Shown here piece by piece: positions 29,848 through 39,330 of a DNA stretch of 64,000 bases. Where the stretch lies: assembly GCA_039968605.1 (NCBI GenBank), contig JBDVPM010000008.1, positions 930,001-994,000 on the forward strand, given 5' to 3'. The DNA comes from Alteripontixanthobacter sp. GTDB taxonomy: Bacteria; Pseudomonadota; Alphaproteobacteria; Sphingomonadales; Sphingomonadaceae. Numbering within the stretch: position 1 is the first letter of the stretch; the number at the start of each line of letters is the position of its first letter. The notes under the pieces were generated by a model. It saw nothing but the letters and a program-made list of their open reading frames with translations, did no database searches and was not told where the DNA came from. Made by a program: the position numbers and the translations under genes.

Positions 29848-30156
29848 TTAGTCGAGGGAAGCGGCGTATTCCGCCTGATATTTCGCCAACTTGCGCACGA
29901 TGGCTGGATCTCCGGGTGCGGAGACAAGCGCCTCTTCGGCCAAGGTGATCAGGTCGCTGGAGTGGAAGCTGGCGGCCAGCCCCTTCAACCGCATCGCGGC
30001 GACGTTCCAGTTGCCATCGCAGCGCGCCCTGCCCAGCAGGTCGATATGGCGTTCCAGGCTTTGGGCATAGGCCAGGCGTAATTCTGCCAACAGGGCGGCG
30101 TCTTCGCCCGCCGCAGCCGCCAAAGTGGCGTCGAGTGCACCGTTTTCATACAGCAT
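29848..30156 (-). CDS. Hpt-like small helical protein lacking the phospho-histidine
   Basis: 102 residues, all helical. The segment NVAAMRLKGLAASFHSSDLITLAEEAL matches the histidine phosphotransfer motif AHxLKGsaxxxGaxxLxxxxxxLE in spacing and hydrophobic pattern, yet Met55 occupies the histidine position. It would thus be a pseudo-Hpt, able to pack as a four-helix bundle but not to carry phosphate there. First gene of the four-gene unit ending in the pseudokinase; divergent from the coiled-coil gene with 69 nt between starts. Confidence 0.7.
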   Translation of the reverse strand: MLYENGALDATLAAAAGEDAALLAELRLAYAQSLERHIDLLGRARCDGNWNVAAMRLKGLAASFHSSDLITLAEEALVSAPGDPAIVRKLAKYQAEYAASLD

Positions 30157-30225
30157 TTCCGCGCCTTACCCCATGCTGGTTAAGATGGGGTTTAACTCGT
30201 GGTAAATCCTGATAGTTTCCGCACC

Positions 30226-32868
30226 ATGACCCGTAAATCCAATCTTGTCGCCGTTGGCGAAAATGCGCAGCAAGATGCGCAGTCGCTCGACCCGCACGAA
30301 ATCGCCGGGTCGCAGGCGCTGCCTGAGGACAGCGCTTCGGATGACGAATGGGCGCGCGACGAATGGGCGGAAGATCCTGAAGTCTCGTCCGCAAGAGGCC
30401 AATGGATAACACCGACGCTAGCGCTGCTTACTATCGCCGGATGGACCGCGTTTTTCGGATGGGTTCACCATGCCGCGATGCTGGCCGGTGCGCCGCCCGC
30501 GCAGTGGAGCGCCTGGATTACCTCATGGGCGGTTCCGGTATTGCTGGTGGTAGCCGTGTGGCTGCTGGCCAGGCGTACATCGATTCGCGAGGCGCAGCGT
30601 TTCGGCGATACTGCGGCGATGCTTTCGAATGAATCCGCCCGGTTGGAAGATCGTTTGACGACGGTGAACCGCGAATTGTCGCTCGCCCGCGAATTCCTGG
30701 CGGCCGAAACGCGCGAACTCGAAACGCTTGGCCGGGTGGCGGGTGACAAGCTTTCCGAACATGCCGAGCATCTGCAAAGCCTGGTGCGCGACAATGGCAA
30801 GCAGGTCGATGCGATTGCCAGTGTCAGCACCACCGCACTGGAGAATATGGACAAGTTGCGCGGCGAATTACCTGTAATTGCCAATTCGGCGCGCGATGTA
30901 TCGAACCAGATCGGCAGTGCCGGGCGCACCGCGCATGGCCAGCTCGACGATATGGTTCGCGGATTCGAGCGGCTTAACGAGTTTGGTCAAGCGAGCGAGA
31001 ACCAGGTCGAAACGCTGCGCTCGCGCATCACGGATGCCATTGGCGCTTTCGAACGCCAGATCGGCCAGATGGACGACCTCACCACCGCTCGCTTCGCCGC
31101 TTTGCGGGATCAGAGCGAAGTCTTCCGTGCCGAGCTCGATGGGCGTGAAGTGGAAGCGCTTGCCGATATGCGCCACCGTGCGGACAGCTTAAACGAGGAA
31201 ATCGGCAACGCCCGCACCGCCTTGGAAAGCGAGGAAGAAGAGGCGTTGAAATCACTGCGGGCAAGGCTCGGTTCCTTGCGCGAAGAGGCTGCAACCATCG
31301 GCAATGCGGTGCGAGAGCAGGAAACAGCGGCGATCGAGCGCTGGGCCAATTCGGTCGGGCAGATGCAGGATCGTCTGTCCGAAGCGGTCACGACACTTTC
31401 GCAAATCGACGAACAGGCGCTGGAAAATTCCAACGCCAAGCTGCAGGCGCTGAAAGACGAGGCGGATGCGATCGATGGCAAGCTGATCGAGCGCGACAAG
31501 CAGTTTTACGACAAGCTTGTCCAGCGCGGCCTTCAGCTCGACCGGCAGGCCGAGCAGGCCGTATCGCTGCTAGATGAACGCTTTGCCGATCTCGATCAAA
31601 GAGTAGCCGAACGCAGCGAAGCGCAGATCGCTGCCGCCGATATGATTGCACAGCGGAGCGGCGAGATCGGCCAGCGTGTGGAGGAATTCCGCGCCGAGGT
31701 CGCTGCGCTGGCGCAGCAGGGCGGGGAAACCGAACGGAACCTGCTCTCCGGGGCAGAGCAACTGGCCGAAAAGCTGGCCGAAAGCCGCTCCATGCTCGAC
31801 GGCACCGACAGTGCGATTGCGGGATTGACCGATGCCAGCGTCCGCTTGCTGGAACTGGTTCGCGGTGCGGCTGAACGCGCGCGCGAAGATATTCCGCAGG
31901 CGCTGGGCGAGGCTGAAGAACGGCTCTCAACCCTGCGCGGTGAGGCATCGACCATTCGCGAGATTATGACGGAGGCATCGGACAGGGGTGCAGCTCTGTC
32001 CGAATATGTGATTTCTTCCAAAGACGATGGGCGCGACGCAGCGGAATCGATCGCTACCCTGCATGGCCGATTGGCGCAGGCCGGCACCGACCATGCGGAG
32101 CGGTTGCAAGCATTGCGCCGCGAAGTCGAGGATCTCGGAAGGGAGAGCGACACCGTCTCTGCCAAGGCGCAGGATGATCTGAAAAATGCCATCGGCGTGT
32201 TGGAGCAAGCGGTGCGCAATGCGCATGAGGACCTGTTCGCCGGCACTTCCGACAACATTCGCGCATTTGCGGACAAGGTTGGCGGAGAGGCTGCCGAAGC
32301 GGTGGAAAAGGCGCTGCGAGAGAAGACCGAAGGCGGGATCGCCGATCTTGAGGAACGCTCTGCCCAGGCGGCGCATGTCAGCCGTGAAGCGACCATCCAG
32401 CTGCGCGACCAGCTGGCCAAGGTCAACGAATTGGCAGGCAATCTGGAAACCCGCGTCAACCGCGCCCGCGAACGCGCCGAAGAGCAGGTCGACAATGATT
32501 TCAGCCGCCGCGTGGCGCTGATTACCGAGAGCCTGAATTCCAACGCCATCGATATATCCAAGGCTCTGGCAACCGATGTCACCGACACGGCCTGGGCAAG
32601 CTATCTACGCGGCGATCGCGGAATATTCACTCGCCGTGCCGTGTCGCTGCTCGACAGCACCGAGGCGCGCGATATTGCCGAGGTCTACGATGCAGATCCG
32701 GATTTCCGCGAACATGCGAGCCGCTATATCCACGATTTCGAAGCGATGCTGCGCACCATGCTGTCCACCCGCGATGGCAACGCGCTCGGCGTGACGCTAC
32801 TCAGTTCCGATATGGGCAAGCTCTACGTGGCGCTGGCACAGGCGCTCGACCGGCTGCGCGAACAATAG
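30226..32868 (+). CDS. Large membrane-anchored coiled-coil protein, function unknown
   Basis: About 880 residues from the ATG at 30226 (GTG 30199 is an alternative). An acidic N-terminal tail (SASDDEWARDEWAEDPEV) precedes two membrane helices (ITPTLALLTIAGWTAFFGWVHH and SWAVPVLLVVAVWLLARR). From about residue 110 to 740 the sequence is almost continuous Glu/Ala/Arg/Leu-rich helix with heptad character. A compact C-terminal domain follows (FSRRVALITESLNSNAIDISKALATDVTDTAWASYLRGDRGIFTRRAVSLL), containing conserved-looking aromatics. Architecture suits a scaffold or cell-envelope organiser. No family recognised. Ends 3 nt from the convergent DUF1467 gene. Confidence 0.75.
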   Translation: MTRKSNLVAVGENAQQDAQSLDPHEIAGSQALPEDSASDDEWARDEWAEDPEVSSARGQWITPTLALLTIAGWTAFFGWVHHAAMLAGAPPAQWSAWITSWAVPVLLVVAVWLLARRTSIREAQRFGDTAAMLSNESARLEDRLTTVNRELSLAREFLAAETRELETLGRVAGDKLSEHAEHLQSLVRDNGKQVDAIASVSTTALENMDKLRGELPVIANSARDVSNQIGSAGRTAHGQLDDMVRGFERLNEFGQASENQVETLRSRITDAIGAFERQIGQMDDLTTARFAALRDQSEVFRAELDGREVEALADMRHRADSLNEEIGNARTALESEEEEALKSLRARLGSLREEAATIGNAVREQETAAIERWANSVGQMQDRLSEAVTTLSQIDEQALENSNAKLQALKDEADAIDGKLIERDKQFYDKLVQRGLQLDRQAEQAVSLLDERFADLDQRVAERSEAQIAAADMIAQRSGEIGQRVEEFRAEVAALAQQGGETERNLLSGAEQLAEKLAESRSMLDGTDSAIAGLTDASVRLLELVRGAAERAREDIPQALGEAEERLSTLRGEASTIREIMTEASDRGAALSEYVISSKDDGRDAAESIATLHGRLAQAGTDHAERLQALRREVEDLGRESDTVSAKAQDDLKNAIGVLEQAVRNAHEDLFAGTSDNIRAFADKVGGEAAEAVEKALREKTEGGIADLEERSAQAAHVSREATIQLRDQLAKVNELAGNLETRVNRARERAEEQVDNDFSRRVALITESLNSNAIDISKALATDVTDTAWASYLRGDRGIFTRRAVSLLDSTEARDIAEVYDADPDFREHASRYIHDFEAMLRTMLSTRDGNALGVTLLSSDMGKLYVALAQALDRLREQ

Positions 32869-32871
32869 GGC

Positions 32872-33156
32872 TCAGCTTTCGGCGGCCCCTCGCGGGCGGC
32901 TGAACAGGTCGATATCTTCGATCGCGATCCAGCCATAATTGTAATTGGCGACGTAAAGGCCGGTCAGCAGGGCAGCGATAATCGTCGATCTCAGTACTAG
33001 CCGCCCGCCCCTGAAATTGGCCGGTGCGCTGTCTGCCTGGCCGCGGATCTTCTCCACTCCCAGCTCGTCCGAAGTCTTCACGCCGAAGGGTAGCGAAACG
33101 AACGCCGTCATAACCCAGAACAGCGCATAGATCGCGGTGATGGAAGTCCACTGCAT
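32872..33156 (-). CDS. DUF1467 family small membrane protein
   Basis: 94 residues with two membrane helices (ITAIYALFWVMTAFVSLPFG and STIIAALLTGLYVANYNYGW) and the connecting FGVKTSDELGV segment diagnostic of DUF1467. Function unknown. It follows rnj after 9 nt and closes the long nuo-birA-coaX-rnj unit; this neighbourhood is common in alphaproteobacteria. Confidence 0.88.
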   Translation of the reverse strand: MQWTSITAIYALFWVMTAFVSLPFGVKTSDELGVEKIRGQADSAPANFRGGRLVLRSTIIAALLTGLYVANYNYGWIAIEDIDLFSRPRGAAES

Positions 33157-33165
33157 CGCGCGCGC

Positions 33166-34812
33166 CTATTGCCCGGTGAACACGACGCGCACTTGCGGGC
33201 GCTTGCCGCTCCACGATGTGGCTGTGCGGCGCGCGGCCAGACGAGCGGCTTCGTGAATTGCCTTGATATCACGGCGATCCTTGCCTTTCAGCTTCGCAAT
33301 GGCGGCCGAAACCTTGTCCTTCGTTTCCTGGATAAAACCCGCCAACTCCTCATCCAGCGGCAGGCCGACCACATCTATAGTGGGGGCAAGATCCGCATCG
33401 AGCACGACGGTCACCACGCCTTCGCGCGCAATCCGCCGACGCATGCCGATCGCCTCTCCGTCGGCGGGAACGATAATGTCCCCGTCCAGCACTAACCTGC
33501 CCGCGCGAATTTCGGCCAGCTTCTCCGGCTTGCCCGGCGCAAGGCGCAATATATCGCCGTTTTTCTGCACGATGTTATGGGGAATGCCGCTTTCCTTGCC
33601 CACCCGGGCCTGTTCCATCATGTGCCGCATCTCGCCATGCACCGGCAGCAGGATTTCGGGCCGGAGCCATTCATACAGCGCCTCCAGCTCTGGCCTACCG
33701 GGGTGTCCGGACACGTGAATTTCGCTCTGCCGGTCGGTCACCATCACGATGCCCTGCTCGGCCAACTTGTTCTGAATGCGGCCGATGGCGACTTCGTTGC
33801 CGGGTATCTGGCGCGAGGAGAACAGCACGACGTCGCCCGACACCAGGGAGATCGGATGATTGCCCTCCGCCACTCGTGACAGGGCAGCGCGCGGTTCGCC
33901 CTGCCCGCCCGTCGCCACGATCAGTACCTTGCCACGCGGTAAGCCCATCGCGGTGTCGAAATCCACCGGCTTGGGAAAATCCTCGAGGTATCCGTTATCC
34001 TGCGAAACCTCAATAATCCGGTCCAGCGAGCGGCCCGCGACACATATCTGCCGTCCGGTTGCCAAGGCGATCTCGCCCAGCGTGTGCAGCCGCGCGACAT
34101 TGCTGGCGAAGGTGGTCACCATCACGCGTTTGCCTTCATGGCGCTGCACTTCCGCCAGCAAGCCGCGATAGACCGCGCCTTCGCTGCCGCTGGGGTTCGG
34201 GTTGAAGACATTCGTGGAATCGCACACGAGCACGTCCACGCCCTCGTCCCCGATCTCGGTCAGCTCTTCCTGCGTGGTCGGCTCCCCGATGATCGGTTCT
34301 TCGTCCAGCTTCCAGTCGCCGGTGTGGAATACCCGGCCATGCGGCGTATCGATAAGCAGCGCATTGCCCTCTGCAATCGAATGCGCCAGCGGCAGATAAG
34401 ACACTTCGAACGGGCCGAGCGCGAATGGCTCCAGATCATCGACGATGTTCAGTTCGACCTCGCGCTCCAGCCCGGCTTCCTTCAGCTTGCGCCGCACCAG
34501 TTCCGCGGTGAAGGGCGTGGCATAGAGCGGCACGCCCAGATCGGCTGCGAAGTATGGAACCGCGCCGATATGATCCTCGTGCCCATGGGTCAGCACGATG
34601 CCAACCAGATCGTCAGCCCGCTCCTCGATAAATTCGAGATCGGCGAACACCAGGTCCACGCCGGGATATTCATTGCCCGAAAAGGTCATCCCCAGATCGA
34701 CCATCAGCCATTTGCCGTCCGTCCCATACAGGTTGACGTTCATGCCGATCTCGCCGGAGCCACCGAGGGCCAGGAACAGCAGTTCGGATTGGGGGGTAAA
34801 GTCTTTTTTCAA
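33166..34812 (-). CDS. rnj: Ribonuclease J
   Basis: Metallo-beta-lactamase/beta-CASP ribonuclease with 5'-exonuclease and endonuclease activity in mRNA decay and rRNA maturation. The 548 residues include [13 protein letters not shown], the zinc motif [47 protein letters not shown], the beta-CASP part [20 protein letters not shown] and [30 protein letters not shown], and VHVSGH-like [11 protein letters not shown]. The start overlaps coaX by 4 nt. Confidence 0.96.
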   Translation of the reverse strand: MKKDFTPQSELLFLALGGSGEIGMNVNLYGTDGKWLMVDLGMTFSGNEYPGVDLVFADLEFIEERADDLVGIVLTHGHEDHIGAVPYFAADLGVPLYATPFTAELVRRKLKEAGLEREVELNIVDDLEPFALGPFEVSYLPLAHSIAEGNALLIDTPHGRVFHTGDWKLDEEPIIGEPTTQEELTEIGDEGVDVLVCDSTNVFNPNPSGSEGAVYRGLLAEVQRHEGKRVMVTTFASNVARLHTLGEIALATGRQICVAGRSLDRIIEVSQDNGYLEDFPKPVDFDTAMGLPRGKVLIVATGGQGEPRAALSRVAEGNHPISLVSGDVVLFSSRQIPGNEVAIGRIQNKLAEQGIVMVTDRQSEIHVSGHPGRPELEALYEWLRPEILLPVHGEMRHMMEQARVGKESGIPHNIVQKNGDILRLAPGKPEKLAEIRAGRLVLDGDIIVPADGEAIGMRRRIAREGVVTVVLDADLAPTIDVVGLPLDEELAGFIQETKDKVSAAIAKLKGKDRRDIKAIHEAARLAARRTATSWSGKRPQVRVVFTGQ

Positions 34813-35597
34813 GTGGTTGCGCGCATGGCCAGCAAGGCCAATCCTTCCAGGGTAAGATCCCGATCTACAAAATCGAAAATGTCAGTGTGGTTATCGAACA
34901 ATATGGCGAGCCCGCCGGTCGCTACAACCTTTGCCGGCCTACCTATTTCATCGCGCATCCTGGCAATCAGCCCTTCCATCATGGCGACATAGCCCCAGAA
35001 CACGCCGATCAGCATCTGATCTTCGGTGTTCCGCCCTATCACGCTGCGGCTTTCCGGTGCGGCGATGGCTATGCGTGGCAGCTTGGCGGTGTTGCCCACC
35101 AGCGCGTCGAGCGAGAGGTTGATGCCCGGCGCGATGATGCCGCCCTTATATGCGCCGGAAAAATCGACCGCATCGAAGGTGGTGGCGGTGCCAAAATCGA
35201 TCACGATCAGGTCGCCATCATGCTTCGCATGGGCGGCGAGCGCGTTGAGCGCCCGGTCGGCACCAAGGCTGCGTGGATCGTCTACATCGATGGTGAAACC
35301 CCAACCGGCATCGCCCTGCCCGGCAATCAGCGGCGTCCGGCCGAAATATTTCTCGCACAGAACGGTCAGATTATGGACCGATCGCGGCACGACGGAACCA
35401 ACGATAATTTGCACGACATCCTCGCGCCCGATCCCTTCCATTTCGAACAATTTCAGCAGCCACACGGCATATTCGTCGCCCGTTCGCCGGGGATCGCTGG
35501 CGATGCGCCACCGATGCAGGATTTCGGGGCGCTCTCCATCAACCGCCACCAGCGCGAAAACGACGTTCGTGTTGCCGACATCTACAGCGAGCAGCAT
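34809..35597 (-). CDS. coaX: Type III pantothenate kinase
   Basis: Phosphorylates pantothenate, the first step of coenzyme A synthesis. The 262 residues show the ASKHA phosphate-1 loop [69 protein letters not shown] and [23 protein letters not shown]. It overlaps rnj by 4 nt and follows birA after 27 nt. Confidence 0.96.
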   Translation of the reverse strand: MLLAVDVGNTNVVFALVAVDGERPEILHRWRIASDPRRTGDEYAVWLLKLFEMEGIGREDVVQIIVGSVVPRSVHNLTVLCEKYFGRTPLIAGQGDAGWGFTIDVDDPRSLGADRALNALAAHAKHDGDLIVIDFGTATTFDAVDFSGAYKGGIIAPGINLSLDALVGNTAKLPRIAIAAPESRSVIGRNTEDQMLIGVFWGYVAMMEGLIARMRDEIGRPAKVVATGGLAILFDNHTDIFDFVDRDLTLEGLALLAMRATT

Positions 35598-35624
35598 GGT
35601 ATTCCTCTCCCCAGACAGAACGTT

Positions 35625-36335
35625 TCAGGCAAGGTTGACATCGCCCGCGTGGATGGCACGGACGGCCCCGTCCGCCAAGCGCAGTTGCAGCGAGCCATCC
35701 TGCGCAAGGCTTTCGAAGGTCCCGGTAACCATGTTGCCGCCCGGTTCATGGACCGTCAGTTTCGTGCCGGCCGGATGCGCAGCAGCGCACCACCGGCGAA
35801 TGATCGGATCGAGGCCGTAGCTGCGCCAGCGTTCCAACTCGGCATCGAAATGAGCCGCGAGCGAATCTGCAAAGATATCGCGGTCGGGCGCCGGGCCGAG
35901 ATCGGACAGCGCGACGGTCGGCCTGTCGGGCAGCTTGGGTGCCTGCGCCAGGTTAACCCCTATGCCGATCACCACCGCCTGGCCTTCGCGCTCAAGCAGG
36001 ATACCGGCGGCCTTCGCATTGTTCAGCAGCAGGTCGTTGGGCCATTTCAACTGCGCTGCGGCGGGGTTTTGCAGCAAGGTCGCAGTCGCCTCGTATAGGG
36101 CCAGACCGGCGACCAGCGCCAGCGAAGACGGGTTGGGGTCGCGCGGGTTCAAATGGACCACGCTCGATCCCATGAAATTGCCCGCGCCGTCGCTCCACGC
36201 ACGGCCCTGCCTGCCCTTGCCCGCCACTTGCCGGTCGGCGACGAGCCAGTCGCCCTCGCGCACCAGATCGCCCGACCGCAGCCGCGCCAGCAAGTCCGCA
36301 TTGGTGGAGCCGGTTTCGGCGAGCGTATGGATCAA
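35625..36335 (-). CDS. birA: Biotin--[acetyl-CoA-carboxylase] ligase (monofunctional)
   Basis: Attaches biotin to the carrier domain of acetyl-CoA carboxylase. I start at the TTG at 36335, whose last two bases form part of the nuoN stop (TTGA overlap), giving 236 residues; no in-frame ATG fits. There is no DNA-binding N-terminus, so it is the non-repressor class. Signatures: TLAETGSTNADLLAR, AGKGRQGRAWSDGAGNFMGSSV (biotin loop), LKWPNDLLLNNAKAAGILLERE and VVIGIGVNLAQAP. Confidence 0.93.
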   Translation of the reverse strand: MIHTLAETGSTNADLLARLRSGDLVREGDWLVADRQVAGKGRQGRAWSDGAGNFMGSSVVHLNPRDPNPSSLALVAGLALYEATATLLQNPAAAQLKWPNDLLLNNAKAAGILLEREGQAVVIGIGVNLAQAPKLPDRPTVALSDLGPAPDRDIFADSLAAHFDAELERWRSYGLDPIIRRWCAAAHPAGTKLTVHEPGGNMVTGTFESLAQDGSLQLRLADGAVRAIHAGDVNLA

Positions 36336-37795
36336 GCGGCAAGGAACAGCGCGGCGGCTGCCGTATCGGCCTGGTTGCCCAGCCACACCGTCGCCAGATA
36401 ACCGAGCGGGGAGACGAACAGGGTGGCGATGCCGAGGATCGCCCAGTGCGCCCAGTCGCTATCGCCCTTCACCCGGTGTGCCGGATCGTCGAAATACATG
36501 ATTTTGACGATCTTGATGTAGTAGAACGCGCCGATCACGCTGGCTGCGATGCCGATGGCGGCAAGCAGGATCATATCCGCCTCCACCGCGGCCTGGAATA
36601 CTACGAACTTGCCCCAGAAACCGAACAATGGGGGGATTCCCGCCAGGCTCAGCATCATCGCGGCAAGGCACAGCGCAAGGATCGGCTTGGTCGCAGACAG
36701 GCCTGCAATGTCGGCGATCCCTTCCAGCGCGTTGCCATCGCTGTCGCGCAGCATCAGAACCGCGACGAAGCTGCCGAGCGTCATTGCGACATAGATCGCG
36801 AGATAGACCAACATCGCGCTCGCCCCGGCAAGGGTGCCCGTGGCTAGGCCGATCAGGATGAAGCCGACATTGTTGATCGAGCTGTAGGCCAGCAGCCGCT
36901 TGAGATTGTCCTGCCCGATCGCGCCCAGCGCACCGACCAAGATGCTGGCGAGTGCAGCAAAAATGACAATTTGCTGCCAGGCGAACACTTGCCCACCAAA
37001 CGCCTCGAAAGCGACCCGCATGGTCAGCGCAATCGCGGCGACCTTGGGCGCGGTGGCGAAGAAGGTCGTTACGGGTGCAGGCGCGCCTTCATACACATCC
37101 GGCGTCCACATGTGGAACGGCACGGCCGAGATCTTGAAGGCCAGTCCCGCCAATACGAAAATCAGCCCGAACAGCGCGCCGGTGGACAGATCGCCCTCCA
37201 GGGCAAAACGGATGACGGTGAAATCGGTGCTCCCGGTAAAGCCGTAAGTCAGACTCATCCCGTAAAGCAGGATGCCGCTGGCCAATCCGCCAAGCACGAA
37301 ATATTTCAGCCCGGCCTCAGCACTGCGTGTATCGTTGCGCAGGAAGGCAGCCAGCACATAGGCGGCGAGCGAGTTCATCTCCAGCCCGATATACAGCGTC
37401 ATCAGATCGCCGGCCGAGACCATGATGCTCATGCCCAGCGTCGCGAAGATAACCAGCACCGGATATTCCGCGCGCATGGCCTTCAAACGCTCGAAAAATA
37501 CCGGTGCGATCATCAGGCACGCAATCGCCGCCCCATAGATCAGCAGCTTGGCGAAGCTGGCAAAGGCATCGGCGCGGAACTGGCCGCCAAAGGCCGCCGT
37601 GTCGGGCCCCGATGCGCCATCGGTCAGCGCGGGAAGCACGAAGAACATGCCCGCCACCAGCGCGGCAACGGAAGCGATGCTCAGCCAGCGTGCGGAACGG
37701 TCGCCCAACCAGGCAGCTGCCAGCAACAGCGCCAGCCCGGTCAGGCTCAGCACCAGTTCCGGCGCGACCAGCAGCAGGGAAGCCTTGAAATCCAT
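36332..37795 (-). CDS. nuoN: NADH-quinone oxidoreductase subunit N
   Basis: Antiporter-like proton-pumping subunit of complex I, 487 residues with about 14 membrane helices. Conserved elements include SAGDLMTLYIGLEMNSLAAYVLAAF (helix 5 Glu), YFVLGGLASGILLYGMSLTYGFTG (helix 7 region), KISAVPFHMWTPDVYEGAPAPVTTFFATAPKVAAIAL and NLKRLLAYSSINNVGFILIG. The start shares one base with the nuoM stop. Confidence 0.97.
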   Translation of the reverse strand: MDFKASLLLVAPELVLSLTGLALLLAAAWLGDRSARWLSIASVAALVAGMFFVLPALTDGASGPDTAAFGGQFRADAFASFAKLLIYGAAIACLMIAPVFFERLKAMRAEYPVLVIFATLGMSIMVSAGDLMTLYIGLEMNSLAAYVLAAFLRNDTRSAEAGLKYFVLGGLASGILLYGMSLTYGFTGSTDFTVIRFALEGDLSTGALFGLIFVLAGLAFKISAVPFHMWTPDVYEGAPAPVTTFFATAPKVAAIALTMRVAFEAFGGQVFAWQQIVIFAALASILVGALGAIGQDNLKRLLAYSSINNVGFILIGLATGTLAGASAMLVYLAIYVAMTLGSFVAVLMLRDSDGNALEGIADIAGLSATKPILALCLAAMMLSLAGIPPLFGFWGKFVVFQAAVEADMILLAAIGIAASVIGAFYYIKIVKIMYFDDPAHRVKGDSDWAHWAILGIATLFVSPLGYLATVWLGNQADTAAAALFLAA

Positions 37796-39330
37796 CAGTG
37801 GGCACCCTCTTGATATTCGACATAATTTGCGGCCCGCTCACGCGGTTCGCCGGGCCTTGGCTGCGCGTCACCCGCCGGTGCGGCGCGGGCAACCCGCGCC
37901 TCCAGCGCAGCGATATCGGCGCGCATCGGGGCCAGGAAGCTTTCGGGATAGATGCCCATCCACAGCACACCGGCCGCCACCGGGGCCAGGATCACCCATT
38001 CACGCAGGTTGAGATCGGACATCGCCGCCGCATCGGCATTCTTCTGCGCGCCGAACACGACCCGGCGGTAGAGATACAGCATATAGGCTGCGCCCAGGAT
38101 AATGCCGGTGGTCAGCACCAGCGTCAGCGTGCTGGAAACCTTGTAGGTTCCGGCCAGCGAAAGGAACTCGGCCACAAAGCCGCTCGTCCCGGGCAGGCCG
38201 ATGCTCGCCATGGTGAACAGCAGGAAGAACAGCGCATATCTGGGCATGTTGATGGCAAGGCCGCCATAGCGGGCGATCTCGCGCGTATGTAGCCGGTCGT
38301 AGATCACGCCGACGCACAGGAACAATGCGCCCGAAACCAGACCGTGCGACAGCATCATCACCATCGCCCCTTCGAGCCCCTGCACGTTGAACGCGAACAG
38401 GCCTGCGGTGACGATCGCCATATGCGCGACCGAGCTGTAGGCGATCAGCTTCTTCATGTCCGACTGGACCAGCGCGACGAGCGAGGTGTAGACCACCGCG
38501 ATCATGCTGAAGGCAAAAATCAGCCACATGAACTGTGCGCTCGCCTCGGGGAACATCGGCAGGCTGAAGCGAATGAAGCCGTAACCGCCCATTTTCAGCA
38601 GCACGCCCGCCAGAATTACCGAGCCTGCAGTGGGTGCCTGGACGTGCGCATCGGGTAGCCAGGTGTGCACGGGCCACATCGGCATCTTCACCGCGAAACT
38701 GGCAAAGAATGCAAGCCACAGCCAGGTCTGCGCACCCGAATCGAAATCATACGCCATCAGCGTGGGAATGTCGCTCGTCCCCGCTACGTTCACCATCCAC
38801 AGCATGGCGATCAGCATCAGGACCGAGCCGAGCAGCGTGTAGAGGAAGAACTTGTAGGCAGCATAAATCCGGTTATCGCCGCCCCACACGCCGATAATCA
38901 GGTACATCGGGATCAGGCCGGCTTCGAAGAAGATGTAGAACAGGAAGATATCCTGCGCGGCGAACACGCCGATCATCAACAGTTCCATAATCAGGAACGA
39001 GGCCATGTATTCTCCGACCCGAGTCTGAATCGCTTCCCAACTAGCCAGGATACATAGCGGCATCAGGAATACGCTGAGCACGATCAGCATCAGGGCGATA
39101 CCGTCGATCCCCAAAGCGTAGGAAAAGCCTGCAAATAGCGGCGCATTCTCGGTAAATTGCCACTGCGCCCCGCCGATATCGTAATTCATCCACAGCAGGA
39201 TGCCGAGCGCCAGGTCGATCAGCGTTGCGACCAGCGCGATATTGCGCGCCGCACCAGCGCCGACGAACAGACATGCGATCGCCGCCAGCAGGGGCACCAG
39301 CAGCATTATGGAGAGGATCGGGAAATCCAT
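37795..39330 (-). CDS. nuoM: NADH-quinone oxidoreductase subunit M
   Basis: Antiporter-like subunit of the complex I membrane arm, 511 residues. Visible: LLMIGVFAAQDIFLFYIFFEAGLIPMYLIIGVWGG (essential Glu in helix 5), VKMPMWPVHTWLPDAHVQAPTAGSVILAGVLLKMGGYGF and DMKKLIAYSSVAHMAIV. The C-terminal 40 residues are Ala/Arg/Pro-rich and polar. One-base overlaps with nuoL and nuoN. Confidence 0.97.
   Translation of the reverse strand: MDFPILSIMLLVPLLAAIACLFVGAGAARNIALVATLIDLALGILLWMNYDIGGAQWQFTENAPLFAGFSYALGIDGIALMLIVLSVFLMPLCILASWEAIQTRVGEYMASFLIMELLMIGVFAAQDIFLFYIFFEAGLIPMYLIIGVWGGDNRIYAAYKFFLYTLLGSVLMLIAMLWMVNVAGTSDIPTLMAYDFDSGAQTWLWLAFFASFAVKMPMWPVHTWLPDAHVQAPTAGSVILAGVLLKMGGYGFIRFSLPMFPEASAQFMWLIFAFSMIAVVYTSLVALVQSDMKKLIAYSSVAHMAIVTAGLFAFNVQGLEGAMVMMLSHGLVSGALFLCVGVIYDRLHTREIARYGGLAINMPRYALFFLLFTMASIGLPGTSGFVAEFLSLAGTYKVSSTLTLVLTTGIILGAAYMLYLYRRVVFGAQKNADAAAMSDLNLREWVILAPVAAGVLWMGIYPESFLAPMRADIAALEARVARAAPAGDAQPRPGEPRERAANYVEYQEGAH

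Noticed and set aside
34887-36098. 403-codon plus-strand frame opposite coaX and birA
   Set aside because: Both opposite genes have full catalytic motifs; the frame crosses their junction without any start context or recognisable product.
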